DNA of 64,000 bases, from positions 620,001-684,000 of the forward strand of contig JAJNNQ010000140.1 in the NCBI GenBank assembly GCA_027886175.1, in the 5' to 3' direction. This document shows positions 34,766 to 44,500 of this stretch, in pieces (within the stretch, counting starts at the first letter, position 1; each line of letters starts with the position of its first letter). Source of the stretch: Phylloscopus collybita (taxonomy: Eukaryota; Chordata; Aves; Passeriformes; Phylloscopidae). Made by a program: the position numbers and the translations under genes. The notes beneath the pieces were generated by a model. The model worked only from the letters and a program-made list of their open reading frames with translations. It was not told the DNA's origin and searched no databases.

Positions 34766-35477
34766 TGTCTTGGGTTGTGGAGCTGGGTTTTGTGTATTCT
34801 ATTTACATTTGTTTTGAGGCCTGATGACCCACCTTGATAGGCCATTGTTACCTTCCCCAGCCTGTGCGGTGCATTTGCATTTCTATACATCTCATGCCCT
34901 GGCGGTGGGGGGTGGGGGGGAGGGGGGGGTGGCCGGGGGTTGGCGGTTCGGCCCTGCTGCAGGAGTGGTTCGGCCCTGCTGCAGGAGTGGTTCGGCCCTG
35001 CTGCAGGAGCGGTGTGCGCGGCGCTTCCTTCGTGGCGGTGTGGGAAGAGCTTCTTCGTCTCCTGTGCTGGCCATCCTGTCTCCCTCCTCGCCGCCCCTGA
35101 ACCGGTTTCTTCGCAGAATCATCTCTGCTCCAACAGGATCACGTCTGCCACTCCAGAAGTGTTTGGACTGTTTACGTTTGGACTGTTATCAACATCCTGA
35201 ATCACAGGGTCAGATTGAAACTCTGACTTTGTCAGGGTTTTCTTCTAAAATTATTGTTTATTTGTTTATTTGTTTGGTTGGTTGGGTGGTTTTGTTTCCT
35301 ATCATATTTGTATTGTTAAACCTCCTAGTAAAGAACTGTTATTCCTATTCCCAACATTTTCGCCTGAGAGCCCTTGATTGCAAAATTATAATTCGTCGGG
35401 GTGCGAGGGGTTGGTATTCTCCATCCTAGGGGAACCTCAGTTTCCCTGGCAGATACCTGTCTTTCCAAACCAAGACA
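34766..35477 (+). repeat. 5' LTR of right provirus (712 bp)
   Basis: Starts TGTCTTGG and ends CCAAGACA. It holds an octamer ATTTGCAT at 34873-34880, a G-rich tract at about 34905-34945, three 22-bp units (GTTCGGCCCTGCTGCAGGAG plus TG or CG) at 34946-35011, and AGTAAA at 35327-35332, a weak poly(A)-signal candidate. U3/R/U5 limits cannot be set by eye. Confidence 0.95.
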
Positions 35478-35482
35478 GATTT

Positions 35483-35501
35483 TGGCGCCCAAGGGTGGGG
35501 C
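35483..35501 (+). other. Primer binding site of right provirus
   Basis: TGGCGCCCAAGGGTGGGGC, starting 5 nt after the LTR; tRNA-Lys(1,2)-like with one inserted or altered position. Identical in the left provirus. Confidence 0.7.
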
Positions 35502-35567
35502 ACGAGGGCATTGAGAGAGAGGAATAACAGTTCTTGGGTATTAGATAAAAGCCCACTGGCCAGAATA

Positions 35568-37328
35568 ATGTGGTCTAGCTTTCCCTGGTTTGGGTGGCAC
35601 GTGGTGGTGGCTGTATTTCTGCCATTTGCTACTCCTTATGTTAATATGGGTCCTATGACTAAGGCTACTGTGGCGGGCATTCAGTTTGTTTTGTGGATTA
35701 ATAAGGTGAGAAATTCATGGATTTTTAACTTCCTCTGGAAAGCAAGCACATGGATTCATAGCTATCATAGGCTAACTCTGTGCTTCTGGGGTTACTTTAA
35801 CAATGGTACCTATTGTAAGGAAATGGCACCGGGGGAAATTTTCTCCCAGCCCTTCACACAGTTTTTTGGGTCCACCCCACCAGTTTTTGAAGGGTTGAAA
35901 TCTCTGAGTGCTAATGATATCATACAGTGGCTGGTGTTGCTGGTATGCCTGTTCTGTTTGGCATTCAGAGATAAGGGGAAATTGGCCTGGGTAAGCACCT
36001 TAATAAGTACCCCAGAGAATAAGAATGCAGCCCAAGAGTCCGCTCCTGCCCCACAGCCTGCCTCAGAGATAAACCACCCGGTTTGGGTGGGGGCTCTGAT
36101 TAAGGAGATGCAAGAAAAGATGAGCCAGATGCTGAGGGAGTACATCTCCCCAGCTAGTGGGAAATCCTTCCCCTGCCCTGACAAAAGAGAGCCTGATGGT
36201 GCAGCAATGAAACCCACAGAGATTACAACTGCTCAGGTCCCAGCTGAACCACAGGGGCAGTCACAGCCAGCGGCAGTTGCCCCTGTGGAAACAAAGAAAT
36301 CTAAGGTGAAAACAGCAAACCCAGACAATAAGAAAGGAGGGCCCTCACAACCTGCAGGGGAATCACATGTTCAGATCATCACCGAGTCCCTGTCGTATGA
36401 AAGTCTCCGTAACCTGCAAAAAGATATTGTACGGCGGGGGCGTGAGGCTTACACAGCCTGGCTACTTCGGGTTTGGGACCTCATGGGTACTGGTGTGCAA
36501 TTGGACAGTGGTGAGGCAAGGAATTTGGGACCCTTGACCCAGGACTCAGGTATAAATCAGGTATTTGTAAGAGAGCCAGGACCCCTTTCCCTTTGGGAGC
36601 GGCTTTTAATGAGTGTGAGAGAGAGATTTATCCACAAAGAAAGAATGCAGGAGCACCACCATAGAATGCGCTGGAAAACTCTGGAGGAAGGGATCCAACA
36701 GCTGAGGGAAGTGGCGGTGCTGGAGGTACTTTTTGGGAGGAGTGGACAGCATGATAATGACCCTGACAAGGTTAAATGCACAGGGCAGATGTTGTGGAAT
36801 CTGGCAAATCTAGGGCCATCTCAGTACACCACCTTTATTGCAACAATTAATGCTGAGGACAATCGAGAGACAGTGGGGTCTGTTGCCAATAAGCTTAGGA
36901 ACTATGAAAGTATGATCAATGGCCCGATGCAGGCTCATATCTCTGCCGTGGTTAAAGAACTCAAAGAAGAGATAAGGGGGGTGAGGGAGGAGATGAGGAC
37001 AAACAGTTCCAATGTGGCACCAGTGCGAGTCACAGGCCCCAGAGTTAGAGCCCAACGACCCCCAGCTCGAGAGAGAGGGTACACCCCAAGAGCTGACCTG
37101 TGGTTTTATCTGCGTGACCATGGGGAAGACATGGGAATGTGGGATGGGAAACCCACTTCTGTCCTGGCAGCACGGGTGCGTGAGCTCAAGGAGAGGAACA
37201 ATCACCAAGGGGGATCTACGAAAATGAAAGTAGCCTCAGCCTCCTATAACCAAGCTGCCAATGCTGTGTTGAATCCCCTTGAAGGAACCTCTAGTATGTA
37301 TGCTCAGGAAGGGGATAACCAGTGCTAG
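35568..37328 (+). CDS. gag: ERV-L-type Gag with N-terminal hydrophobic anchor
   Basis: 586 codons from the first ATG, ending at UAG 37326-37328. Residues count from that ATG. A signal-anchor-like segment (FGWHVVVAVFLPFA) fills about 8-21, an NGT sequon lies at 79-81, and a second membrane-like segment is at about 120-133. After these come a Pro/Gln-rich linker (about 150-265), a capsid-like helical region (about 270-450), a charged helix with KELKEEIRGVREEM near 463-476, and an Arg/Pro-rich basic stretch near 490-505. No zinc knuckle or myristoylation Gly is present. It differs from the left copy by a few residues, such as Trp versus Arg near residue 51. Capsid assignment is inferred. Confidence 0.85.
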   Translation: MWSSFPWFGWHVVVAVFLPFATPYVNMGPMTKATVAGIQFVLWINKVRNSWIFNFLWKASTWIHSYHRLTLCFWGYFNNGTYCKEMAPGEIFSQPFTQFFGSTPPVFEGLKSLSANDIIQWLVLLVCLFCLAFRDKGKLAWVSTLISTPENKNAAQESAPAPQPASEINHPVWVGALIKEMQEKMSQMLREYISPASGKSFPCPDKREPDGAAMKPTEITTAQVPAEPQGQSQPAAVAPVETKKSKVKTANPDNKKGGPSQPAGESHVQIITESLSYESLRNLQKDIVRRGREAYTAWLLRVWDLMGTGVQLDSGEARNLGPLTQDSGINQVFVREPGPLSLWERLLMSVRERFIHKERMQEHHHRMRWKTLEEGIQQLREVAVLEVLFGRSGQHDNDPDKVKCTGQMLWNLANLGPSQYTTFIATINAEDNRETVGSVANKLRNYESMINGPMQAHISAVVKELKEEIRGVREEMRTNSSNVAPVRVTGPRVRAQRPPARERGYTPRADLWFYLRDHGEDMGMWDGKPTSVLAARVRELKERNNHQGGSTKMKVASASYNQAANAVLNPLEGTSSMYAQEGDNQC

Positions 37329-37356
37329 AGGGGCCCTGCCTCTAGCCAGGTAGAGG
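37324..37356 (+). promoter_or_regulatory. Two competing hairpins around the gag UAG stop
   Basis: Hairpin A pairs GCTAGAGG (37324-37331) with CCTCTAGC (37339-37346), 8 perfect pairs with a 7-nt loop, enclosing UAG 37326-37328. Hairpin B pairs CCTCTA (37339-37344) with TAGAGG (37351-37356). They share one arm and cannot form together. Confidence 0.5.
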
Positions 37357-40300
37357 AAAGGGATAATCGGATCTATTGGACTGTGTGGATCCGATGGCCT
37401 GGCACATCTGACCCACAAAAATACACGGCTTTGGTTGACACTGGTGCCCAATGTACCCTGATGCCATCAGGGTATGTAGGAACAGAACCCATTTCTATTT
37501 CTGGAGTGACAGGAGGGTCCCAGCAGCTGACTGTAGTGGAGGCCGAAGTGAGTTTAACTGGGAATGGGTGGCAGAAACACCCCATTGTGACTGGCCCAGA
37601 GGCCCCGTGCATCCTCGGCATAGACTATCTCAGAAATGGATATTTCAAAGACCCAAAAGGATATCGTTGGGCTTTTGGAGTAGCTGCTGTAGAGACGGAA
37701 GAGATCAAACAACTGAATACCTTGCCTGGTCTCTCAGATGACCCTTCTGCTGTGGGACTGCTAAGAGTTGAAGAACAACAGGTACCAATTGCCACAGCAA
37801 CAGTGCACCGTCGGCAATACCGCACTGACAGAGACTCTGTGACCCCGATCCATGAGATGATTCGTAAACTGGAGAGCCAAGGGGTGGTCAGTAAGGCTCA
37901 TTCACCTTTTAACAGCCCCATCTGGCCTGTGCGTAAGCCCAGTGGGGAATGGAGACTGACTGTAGATTATCGTGGTCTGAATGAGGTCACGCCACCACTG
38001 AGCGCTGCTGTGCCAGACATGTTGGAGTTGCAGTATGAGCTGGAGTCCAAGGCAGCAAAGTGGTACGCGACCATTGACATTGCCAATGCCTTCTTCTCCA
38101 TTCCTGTGGCAGCAGAGTGCAGACCCCAGTTTGCTTTCACCTGGAGGGGTGTGCAGTACACCTGGAATCGGCTGCCCCAGGGGTGGAAGCACAGTCCCAC
38201 CATCTGCCATGGACTGATCCAGGATGCACTGGAAAAGGGTGAGGCTCCGGACCATCTACAGTACATAGATGACATCATTGTGTGGGGGAACACGGCAATG
38301 GAAGTCTTTGAGAAAGGAGAGAAGATCATCCAAATTCTCCTGGAAGCCGGTTTTGCCATCAAGAAGAGCAAAGTCAAGGGACCTGCCCAAGAGATCCAGT
38401 TCCTGGGAGTGAAGTGGCAAGATGGACGGCGTCAGATTCCCACTGAGGTCATCAATAAGATCACTGCCATGTCCCCACCAACCAACAAGAAGGAAACACA
38501 AGCTTTCCTAGGGGCCATTGGCTTTTGGAGGATGCACATCCCTGAGTACAGTCAGATTGTGAGCCCTCTCTACCTGGTTACCCGCAAGAAGAACGATTTC
38601 CACTGGGGCCCTGAACAGCAACACGCCTTTGCCCAGATCAAGCAGGAGATCGCTCATGCGGTAGCCCTTGGCCCAGTCAGGACGGGACCAGAGGTAAAGA
38701 ACGTGCTCTACTCTGCAGCCGGGAGCCATGGTCTGTCCTGGAGCCTGTGGCAGAAGGTGCCAGGTGAGACTCGAGGCCGGCCACTGGGATTCTGGAGCCG
38801 AAGCTACAGAGGGTCTGAAGCCAACTACACTCCCACAGAGAAGGAGATCTTGGCCGCCTACGAAGGAGTTCAAGCTGCCTCAGAGGTGATTGGCACTGAA
38901 GCACAACTCCTCCTGGCACCCCGACTACCGGTGCTGGGGTGGATGTTTAAAGGAAAGGTTCCCTCCACCCACCATGCCACCGATGCTACATGGAGCAAAT
39001 GGATTGCCCTCATCACTCAGCGCGCCCGTATTGGTAACCCGAATCGCCCTGGGATTTTGGAAGTAATCACCAACTGGCCAGAAGCTGAGAACTTCAGTCT
39101 CACTGACGAAGAAGAACAAGTAACCCGGGCTGAAGAAGCTCCACCATACAACCAACTGCCAGCAGAAGAAACACGCTACGCTCTTTTCACTGATGGTTCC
39201 TGTCGCATCGTAGGGATGAACCGGAAGTGGAAAGCAGCCGTATGGAGCCCCACAAGACAAGTTGCACACGCCACTGAAGGAGAAGGTGGGTCAAGCCAGC
39301 TTGCTGAACTCAAAGCTGTTCAATTGGCCCTGGACATTGCTGAAAGAGAGAAGTGGCCGAAGCTCTACCTCTACACTGATTCGTGGATGGTGGCTAATGC
39401 TCTGTGGGGCTGGCTGGAAAGGTGGAAAAAAGCCAACTGGCAGCGTAGGGGAAAACCAATCTGGGCTGCTGATGAGTGGAAGGACATTGCCATCAGGGTA
39501 GGGAAACTACCTGTGAAAGTCCGTCATGTGGATGCCCATGTCCCCAAGAGTCGGGCTAATGAGGAGCACCGGAACAACGAGCAAGTAGATCAAGCTGCGA
39601 GGATAAAGGTATCCAAGGTAGACTTGGATTGGCAACACAAGGGAGAGTTGTTCCTAGCTCGGTGGGCCCATGATGCTTCAGGTCATCAGGGCAGAGATGC
39701 CACCTATAAGTGGGCACGAGACCGAGGGGTGGATCTAACCATGAACAGTATTTCACAGGTTATCCACGACTGTGAGACGTGTGCTGCCATCAAGCAGGCC
39801 AAGCGGGTGAAGCCCCTCTGGTACGGTGGACGGTGGTCCAAGTACAAGTATGGGGAGGCCTGGCAGATTGATTACATCACACTGCCCCAAACCCGCCAAG
39901 GCAAGCGCTACATGCTGACCATGGTGGAAGCCACCACTGGGTGGCTGGAGACCTATCCTGTGCCTCATGCCACCGCCCGGAACACCATCCTGGGCCTGGA
40001 AAAACAAGTCCTGTGGAGACATGGCACCCCTGAGAGAATTGAGTCGGACAACGGGACTCATTTCAAGAACAGCCTCATAAACACCTGGGCTAAGGAACAC
40101 GGCATTGAATGGATATATCACATCCCTTATCATGCACCAGCTGCCGGGAAAGTTGAACGGTGCAATGGACTGCTTAAGACCACCCTGAAAGCACTTGACG
40201 GGGGGACCTTCAGAAATTGGGAAGTGAACTTAGCAAAGGCCACCTGGATGGTCAACACCCGAGGGTCTATTAATCGAGCTGGTCCTGCCCAGTCTACCCC

Positions 40301-40511
40301 TTTGCACACCGTGGATGGAGACAAAGTCCCTGTAGTACATATGAGAGGTATCTTAGGAAAGACTGTTTGGGTAAACCCCACCTTGGGCAAAGGTGAACCC
40401 ACCCGTGGGATTGTTTTTGCTCAAGGACCTGGTAACACTTGGTGGGTGATGCAGAAAGATGGGAAAACCAGTTGTGTACCACAGGAAAACCTAATCCTAA
40501 GTGAGAACTGA
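37329..40511 (+). CDS. pol: ERV-L-type Pol (protease, RT, RNase H, integrase), in frame after gag UAG
   Basis: Open for 1060 codons with no ATG near the start, in the same frame as gag. Counting from the GTG at 37383: protease DTGA at 19-22; RT with the palm Asp at 232, LPQGW at 264-268 and YIDD at 294-297; RNase H D604/E642/D666/D736; integrase H763/H768/C797/C800 and D830/D889/E925 (D-35-E). All catalytic residues expected of these domains are present. It ends SCVPQENLILSEN, and 79 bp later the 3' LTR begins, so there is no env and no dUTPase. It would act in reverse transcription and integration if expressed. Confidence 0.95.
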   Translation, partial: RGPASSQVEERDNRIYWTVWIRWPGTSDPQKYTALVDTGAQCTLMPSGYVGTEPISISGVTGGSQQLTVVEAEVSLTGNGWQKHPIVTGPEAPCILGIDYLRNGYFKDPKGYRWAFGVAAVETEEIKQLNTLPGLSDDPSAVGLLRVEEQQVPIATATVHRRQYRTDRDSVTPIHEMIRKLESQGVVSKAHSPFNSPIWPVRKPSGEWRLTVDYRGLNEVTPPLSAAVPDMLELQYELESKAAKWYATIDIANAFFSIPVAAECRPQFAFTWRGVQYTWNRLPQGWKHSPTICHGLIQDALEKGEAPDHLQYIDDIIVWGNTAMEVFEKGEKIIQILLEAGFAIKKSKVKGPAQEIQFLGVKWQDGRRQIPTEVINKITAMSPPTNKKETQAFLGAIGFWRMHIPEYSQIVSPLYLVTRKKNDFHWGPEQQHAFAQIKQEIAHAVALGPVRTGPEVKNVLYSAAGSHGLSWSLWQKVPGETRGRPLGFWSRSYRGSEANYTPTEKEILAAYEGVQAASEVIGTEAQLLLAPRLPVLGWMFKGKVPSTHHATDATWSKWIALITQRARIGNPNRPGILEVITNWPEAENFSLTDEEEQVTRAEEAPPYNQLPAEETRYALFTDGSCRIVGMNRKWKAAVWSPTRQVAHATEGEGGSSQLAELKAVQLALDIAEREKWPKLYLYTDSWMVANALWGWLERWKKANWQRRGKPIWAADEWKDIAIRVGKLPVKVRHVDAHVPKSRANEEHRNNEQVDQAARIKVSKVDLDWQHKGELFLARWAHDASGHQGRDATYKWARDRGVDLTMNSISQVIHDCETCAAIKQAKRVKPLWYGGRWSKYKYGEAWQIDYITLPQTRQGKRYMLTMVEATTGWLETYPVPHATARNTILGLEKQVLWRHGTPERIESDNGTHFKNSLINTWAKEHGIEWIYHIPYHAPAAGKVERCNGLLKTTLKALDGGTFRNWEVNLAKATWMVNTRGSINRAGPAQSTPLHTVDGDKVPVVHMRGILGKTVWVNPTLGKGEPTRGIVFAQGPGNTWWVMQKDGKTSCVPQENLILSEN

Positions 40512-40571
40512 GTGTGAGGGTTCATTCTGTATAGTGGAGTTTATTAATTTAGGTATGATACAGATGGTAAT

Positions 40572-40587
40572 AGAATAAGGGGTGGAA
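40572..40587 (+). other. Polypurine tract of right provirus
   Basis: AGAATAAGGGGTGGAA ends 3 bp before the 3' LTR; the expected plus-strand primer site. Confidence 0.75.
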
Positions 40588-40590
40588 CGT

Positions 40591-41302
40591 TGTCTTGGGT
40601 TGTGGAGCTGGGTTTTGTGTATTCTATTTACATTTGTTTTGAGGCCTGATGACCCACCTTGATAGGCCATTGTTACCTTCCCCAGCCTGTGCGGTGCATT
40701 TGCATTTCTATACATCTCATGCCCTGGCGGTGGGGGGTGGGGGGGAGGGGGGGGTGGCCGGGGGTTGGCGGTTCGGCCCTGCTGCAGGAGTGGTTCGGCC
40801 CTGCTGCAGGAGTGGTTCGGCCCTGCTGCAGGAGCGGTGTGCGCGGCGCTTCCTTCGTGGCGGTGTGGGAAGAGCTTCTTCGTCTCCTGTGCTGGCCATC
40901 CTGTCTCCCTCCTCGCCGCCCCTGAACCGGTTTCTTCGCAGAATCATCTCTGCTCCAACAGGATCACGTCTGCCACTCCAGAAGTGTTTGGACTGTTTAC
41001 GTTTGGACTGTTATCAACATCCTGAATCACAGGGTCAGATTGAAACTCTGACTTTGTCAGGGTTTTCTTCTAAAATTATTGTTTATTTGTTTATTTGTTT
41101 GGTTGGTTGGGTGGTTTTGTTTCCTATCATATTTGTATTGTTAAACCTCCTAGTAAAGAACTGTTATTCCTATTCCCAACATCTTCGCCTGAGAGCCCTT
41201 GATTGCAAAATTATAATTCGTCGGGGTGCGAGGGGTTGGTATTCTCCATCCTAGGGGAACCTCAGTTTCCCTGGCAGATACCTGTCTTTCCAAACCAAGA
41301 CA
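40591..41302 (+). repeat. 3' LTR of right provirus (712 bp)
   Basis: Same length as the 5' LTR and nearly identical, including the three 22-bp units. Confidence 0.95.
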
Positions 41303-41519
41303 TGGTAGATTCCATCTGGGAGATATCCTCATTTGTGAGGAATTTCTGCAGGCATAACTTCAGTGGCAGGCAGACAGCATTAGACACAAACGGTCCCCCT
41401 TTTCCTTGGGATACCAAAGCCTCCCCTCCACGTTCCTGATATCAGTTTGTAAGAGGCGTATGGAACTACAAGGGCAACAAAACTTCCATCTGGTGGTAAA
41501 TTGCACCTGGGAGATATCC
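41303..41519 (-). repeat. Remaining - oriented satellite after right provirus
   Basis: Continues the array cut at 34765; the first TGGT is the target duplication. It ends at GAGATATCC, where the orientation changes. Confidence 0.9.
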
Positions 41520-44500
41520 ACTCTTTTTGTCTAATGCTATCTGCTTGCCACTGGGCTTCTGCCTGCTGAAATTCCATACAAATGTGGATATCTCCCCGAT
41601 GCAATCAATCACCAGACGGAAGTTTGTCTGCCCTTGTAGTGCCAAAAGCCTCCTACAAACTGACATCTGGAATGTGAGGTGGAGACTTTGGTTTCCCATG
41701 GAAAAGGGCCACCGTTCGTGTCTAATGCTGTCTACCTGCCACTTTGCTTATGCCTACTAAAATTCCATATAAATGAGTCTACCTCTAATGTGCAATCTAC
41801 CACCAGATGGAAGTTTTTCTGCCTTTGTAGTTCCAAAGGCCTCCTACAAACTGACATCAGGAACATGGGGTGGAGACTTTGGTTTCCCATGGAAAAGGGC
41901 CACCGTTTGTGTCTAATGCTGTCTGCCTGCCACTGGGCTTATGCTTGGCGAAATTCCACACAAATGAGGATATATCCCAGATGCAATCAACGACCAGACG
42001 GAAGTTTGTCTGCCCTTGTAGTGTCAAATGTGTCCTACAAACTGACATCTGGAATGTGGGGTGGAGACTTTGGTTTCTGATGGAAAATGGGCCACTGTTC
42101 CAGTCTAATGCTCTCTGCCTGCCACTGGGCTTCTGCCTTGTAAAATTCCATAAAAATGAGGATATCTCCCAGATGGAATCTTCCACCAGTTGGAAGTTTG
42201 TCTGCCCTTGTAGTGCCAAAGGCCTCCTGCACACTGACATAAGGTACGTAGGGTGTGTAATTTGCTTTCCCATTGAAATGGGCCACTGATCGTGTCTAAT
42301 GGTGTCTGCCTGCCACTGGGCTTATGCCTGATAAAATTGCATACAAATGAGGATATCTCCCAGATGGAATCGACCACCAGATGGAAGTGTGTCTGCCCGT
42401 GTAGTGCAAAGGCCTCTTACAAACTGACATCAGGAACCTGGAGTGGACACATTGGTTTCCAATGGAAAAGGGCCACCATTAGTGTTCAAGGCTCTCTCCA
42501 TGCCACTGGGCTTACGACTACTGAAATTACATACGAATGAGGACATCTTCCAGATTGAATCTCCCACCAGATGGAAGTTTCTCTGACTTTGTATTTCCAA
42601 AGGCCTCCTACAAACTGACATCAGAAACCTAGGTTGGAGACTTTGGTTTTGCATGGAAATGGGCCACCGTTAGTGTCTAATGCTGTCTGCCGGCCACTGG
42701 TTTTCTCCCTACTGAAATTCCACCAAAATTCCATACAAATGAGGATATCTCCCAGATGGAATCTAGCAACAGATGGAAGTTCCTCTGACCTTGTAGTTCC
42801 AAAGGCCTCCTAGGAACCGACATCAGGAACATGGGCTGGAGACTTTGTTTTCCCATGGAAAAGGGCCACCCTTCGTGTCTAACGCTGTCTGCCTGACACT
42901 GGGGTTATGCGTACTAAAATTCCACTAAAATTCCATACAAATGAGTACATCTCCTAGCTGCAATCTACCGCCAGATGGAAGTTTGCCTGCCCTTGTACTG
43001 TCAAAGGCCTCCTGCAAACTGACATCCGGAGGCTGGGGCGGAGACGTTGGGTTCCCATGGAAAAGGGCCCTTTTCATGTCCAATGCTGTCTCCTTGCCAC
43101 TGGGCTTATGATTACTAAAATTCCATACAAATGAGGATATCTCCCACATGGAATATACAACCAGTTGGAAGTTTTTCTGCCCTTGCTGTTCGAAAGGCCT
43201 CCGAAAAACTGACATTCGTAATGTGGGGTGGAGACTTTGGTTTCTCATGGAAAAGGGACACTGTTGGTGTCTAATGCTGTCTGTCTGCCACTGGGCTTAT
43301 GCCTAGTAAAATTCCATACAAATGAGGATATCTCCCAGATGGAATCGACCACCAAATGGAAGTTTTTCTGACCTTGTAGTGCCAAAGACCTCCTACAAAC
43401 TGAGATCCGGAAGGTGGGGTGGAGACTTTGGTTTCCCATGGAAAAGGGCCACCGTTTGTGTCTAATGCTGTCCGCCTGCCACTGTGCCGATGGCGACTGA
43501 AATTCCATAACAAATGACGACTTCTCCCAGGTGCAATCTACTACCGGATGTAAGTTTTGTCTGCCTTTTTAGTGCCAAAGGCCTCCTACGAATTCACATC
43601 AGGAACGTGGGGTGGAGACTTTGGTTTCCCATGGAAAGGTCCACCGTTCGTTGCTAATGCTGTCTGCCTGCCACTGGGCCGATTGCTACTAAAATTGGAT
43701 ACAAATGAAGATATCTCCCAGATGGAATCTACCACCAGTTTAAAGTTTGTCTACCATTGTAGTGCAAAAGGCCCCCAACAAACAGACATTCGGGAACGTG
43801 AGCTGGAGACATTGGTTTCCCATGGAAAAGGACAAGTGTTTGTGTCGAATGCTGTCTGCCTGCCACTGGGCTTTTGCCTGCTGAAATTCCATACAAATGA
43901 GGATATCTCCCAGAGGAATCTACCAGCAGCTGGAAGTTTGTCTGCCCTTGTACTGCCAAAAGCCTCCGACAAACTGACATCAGGAACATGGGGTGGAGAC
44001 TTTCGTTTCCCATGGAAAAGGGCCACCGTTCGTGTCTAAAGCTCTCTGCCGCACACTGGGATTAGGCCTGCTGAAAATTCATGCAAATGAGGATATCTCC
44101 CAGGTGCAATCCACCACCAGATGGAAGTTTGTCTACCTTTGTAGTGCCAAATGCCTCCTACAAACTAACATCAGGAACGTGGGGTGGAGACTTTGGTTTC
44201 CCATGGAAAAGGGCCACATTTCCTGTCTAATGCTGTCTGCCTGCCAAAGGGATTATGAATGCTGTAATTCCTTAGAAATGACTATATCTCCCAGATGGAA
44301 TATACCAGCACATGGAAGGTTGTTTGCCCTTGCAGTGCCAAAGGCCTCCTACAAACTAACATCAGGAACATGAGGTGGAGACTTTGGTTTCGCATGGAAA
44401 AGGACCACTCTTTGTGTCTAATGCTATCTGCCTGCCACTGGGCTTCTGCCTGCTGAAATTCCATACAAATGTGGATATCTCCCCGATGCAATCAATCACC

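Larger units (their letters stand above)
34766..41302 (+). mobile_element. ERV-L-type endogenous retrovirus, complete
   Basis: 6537 bp: 5' LTR, primer binding site, gag, in-frame UAG, pol, polypurine tract, 3' LTR, flanked by a 4-bp TGGT duplication. The two 712-bp LTRs differ at one base that I noticed (near 35359 versus 41184), which points to a very recent insertion. The ends TGTCTTGG and CCAAGACA are perfect 8-bp inverted repeats. It has no env. It sits in - oriented satellite and is a separate insertion from the left provirus. Confidence 0.96.

Noticed and set aside
34824..35429. A 201-codon frame inside the right provirus LTR
   Set aside because: LTR sequence rich in G and simple repeats; no domain. 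The equivalent frame is broken in the left LTR.
40512..40590. A short env remnant after pol
   Set aside because: Only 79 bp remain before the LTR, and they hold the polypurine tract and no coding similarity.
1..41302. The two proviruses as the outer ends of one giant palindrome
   Set aside because: LTR versions, LTR lengths and insertion points within the monomer differ, so they were inserted separately.
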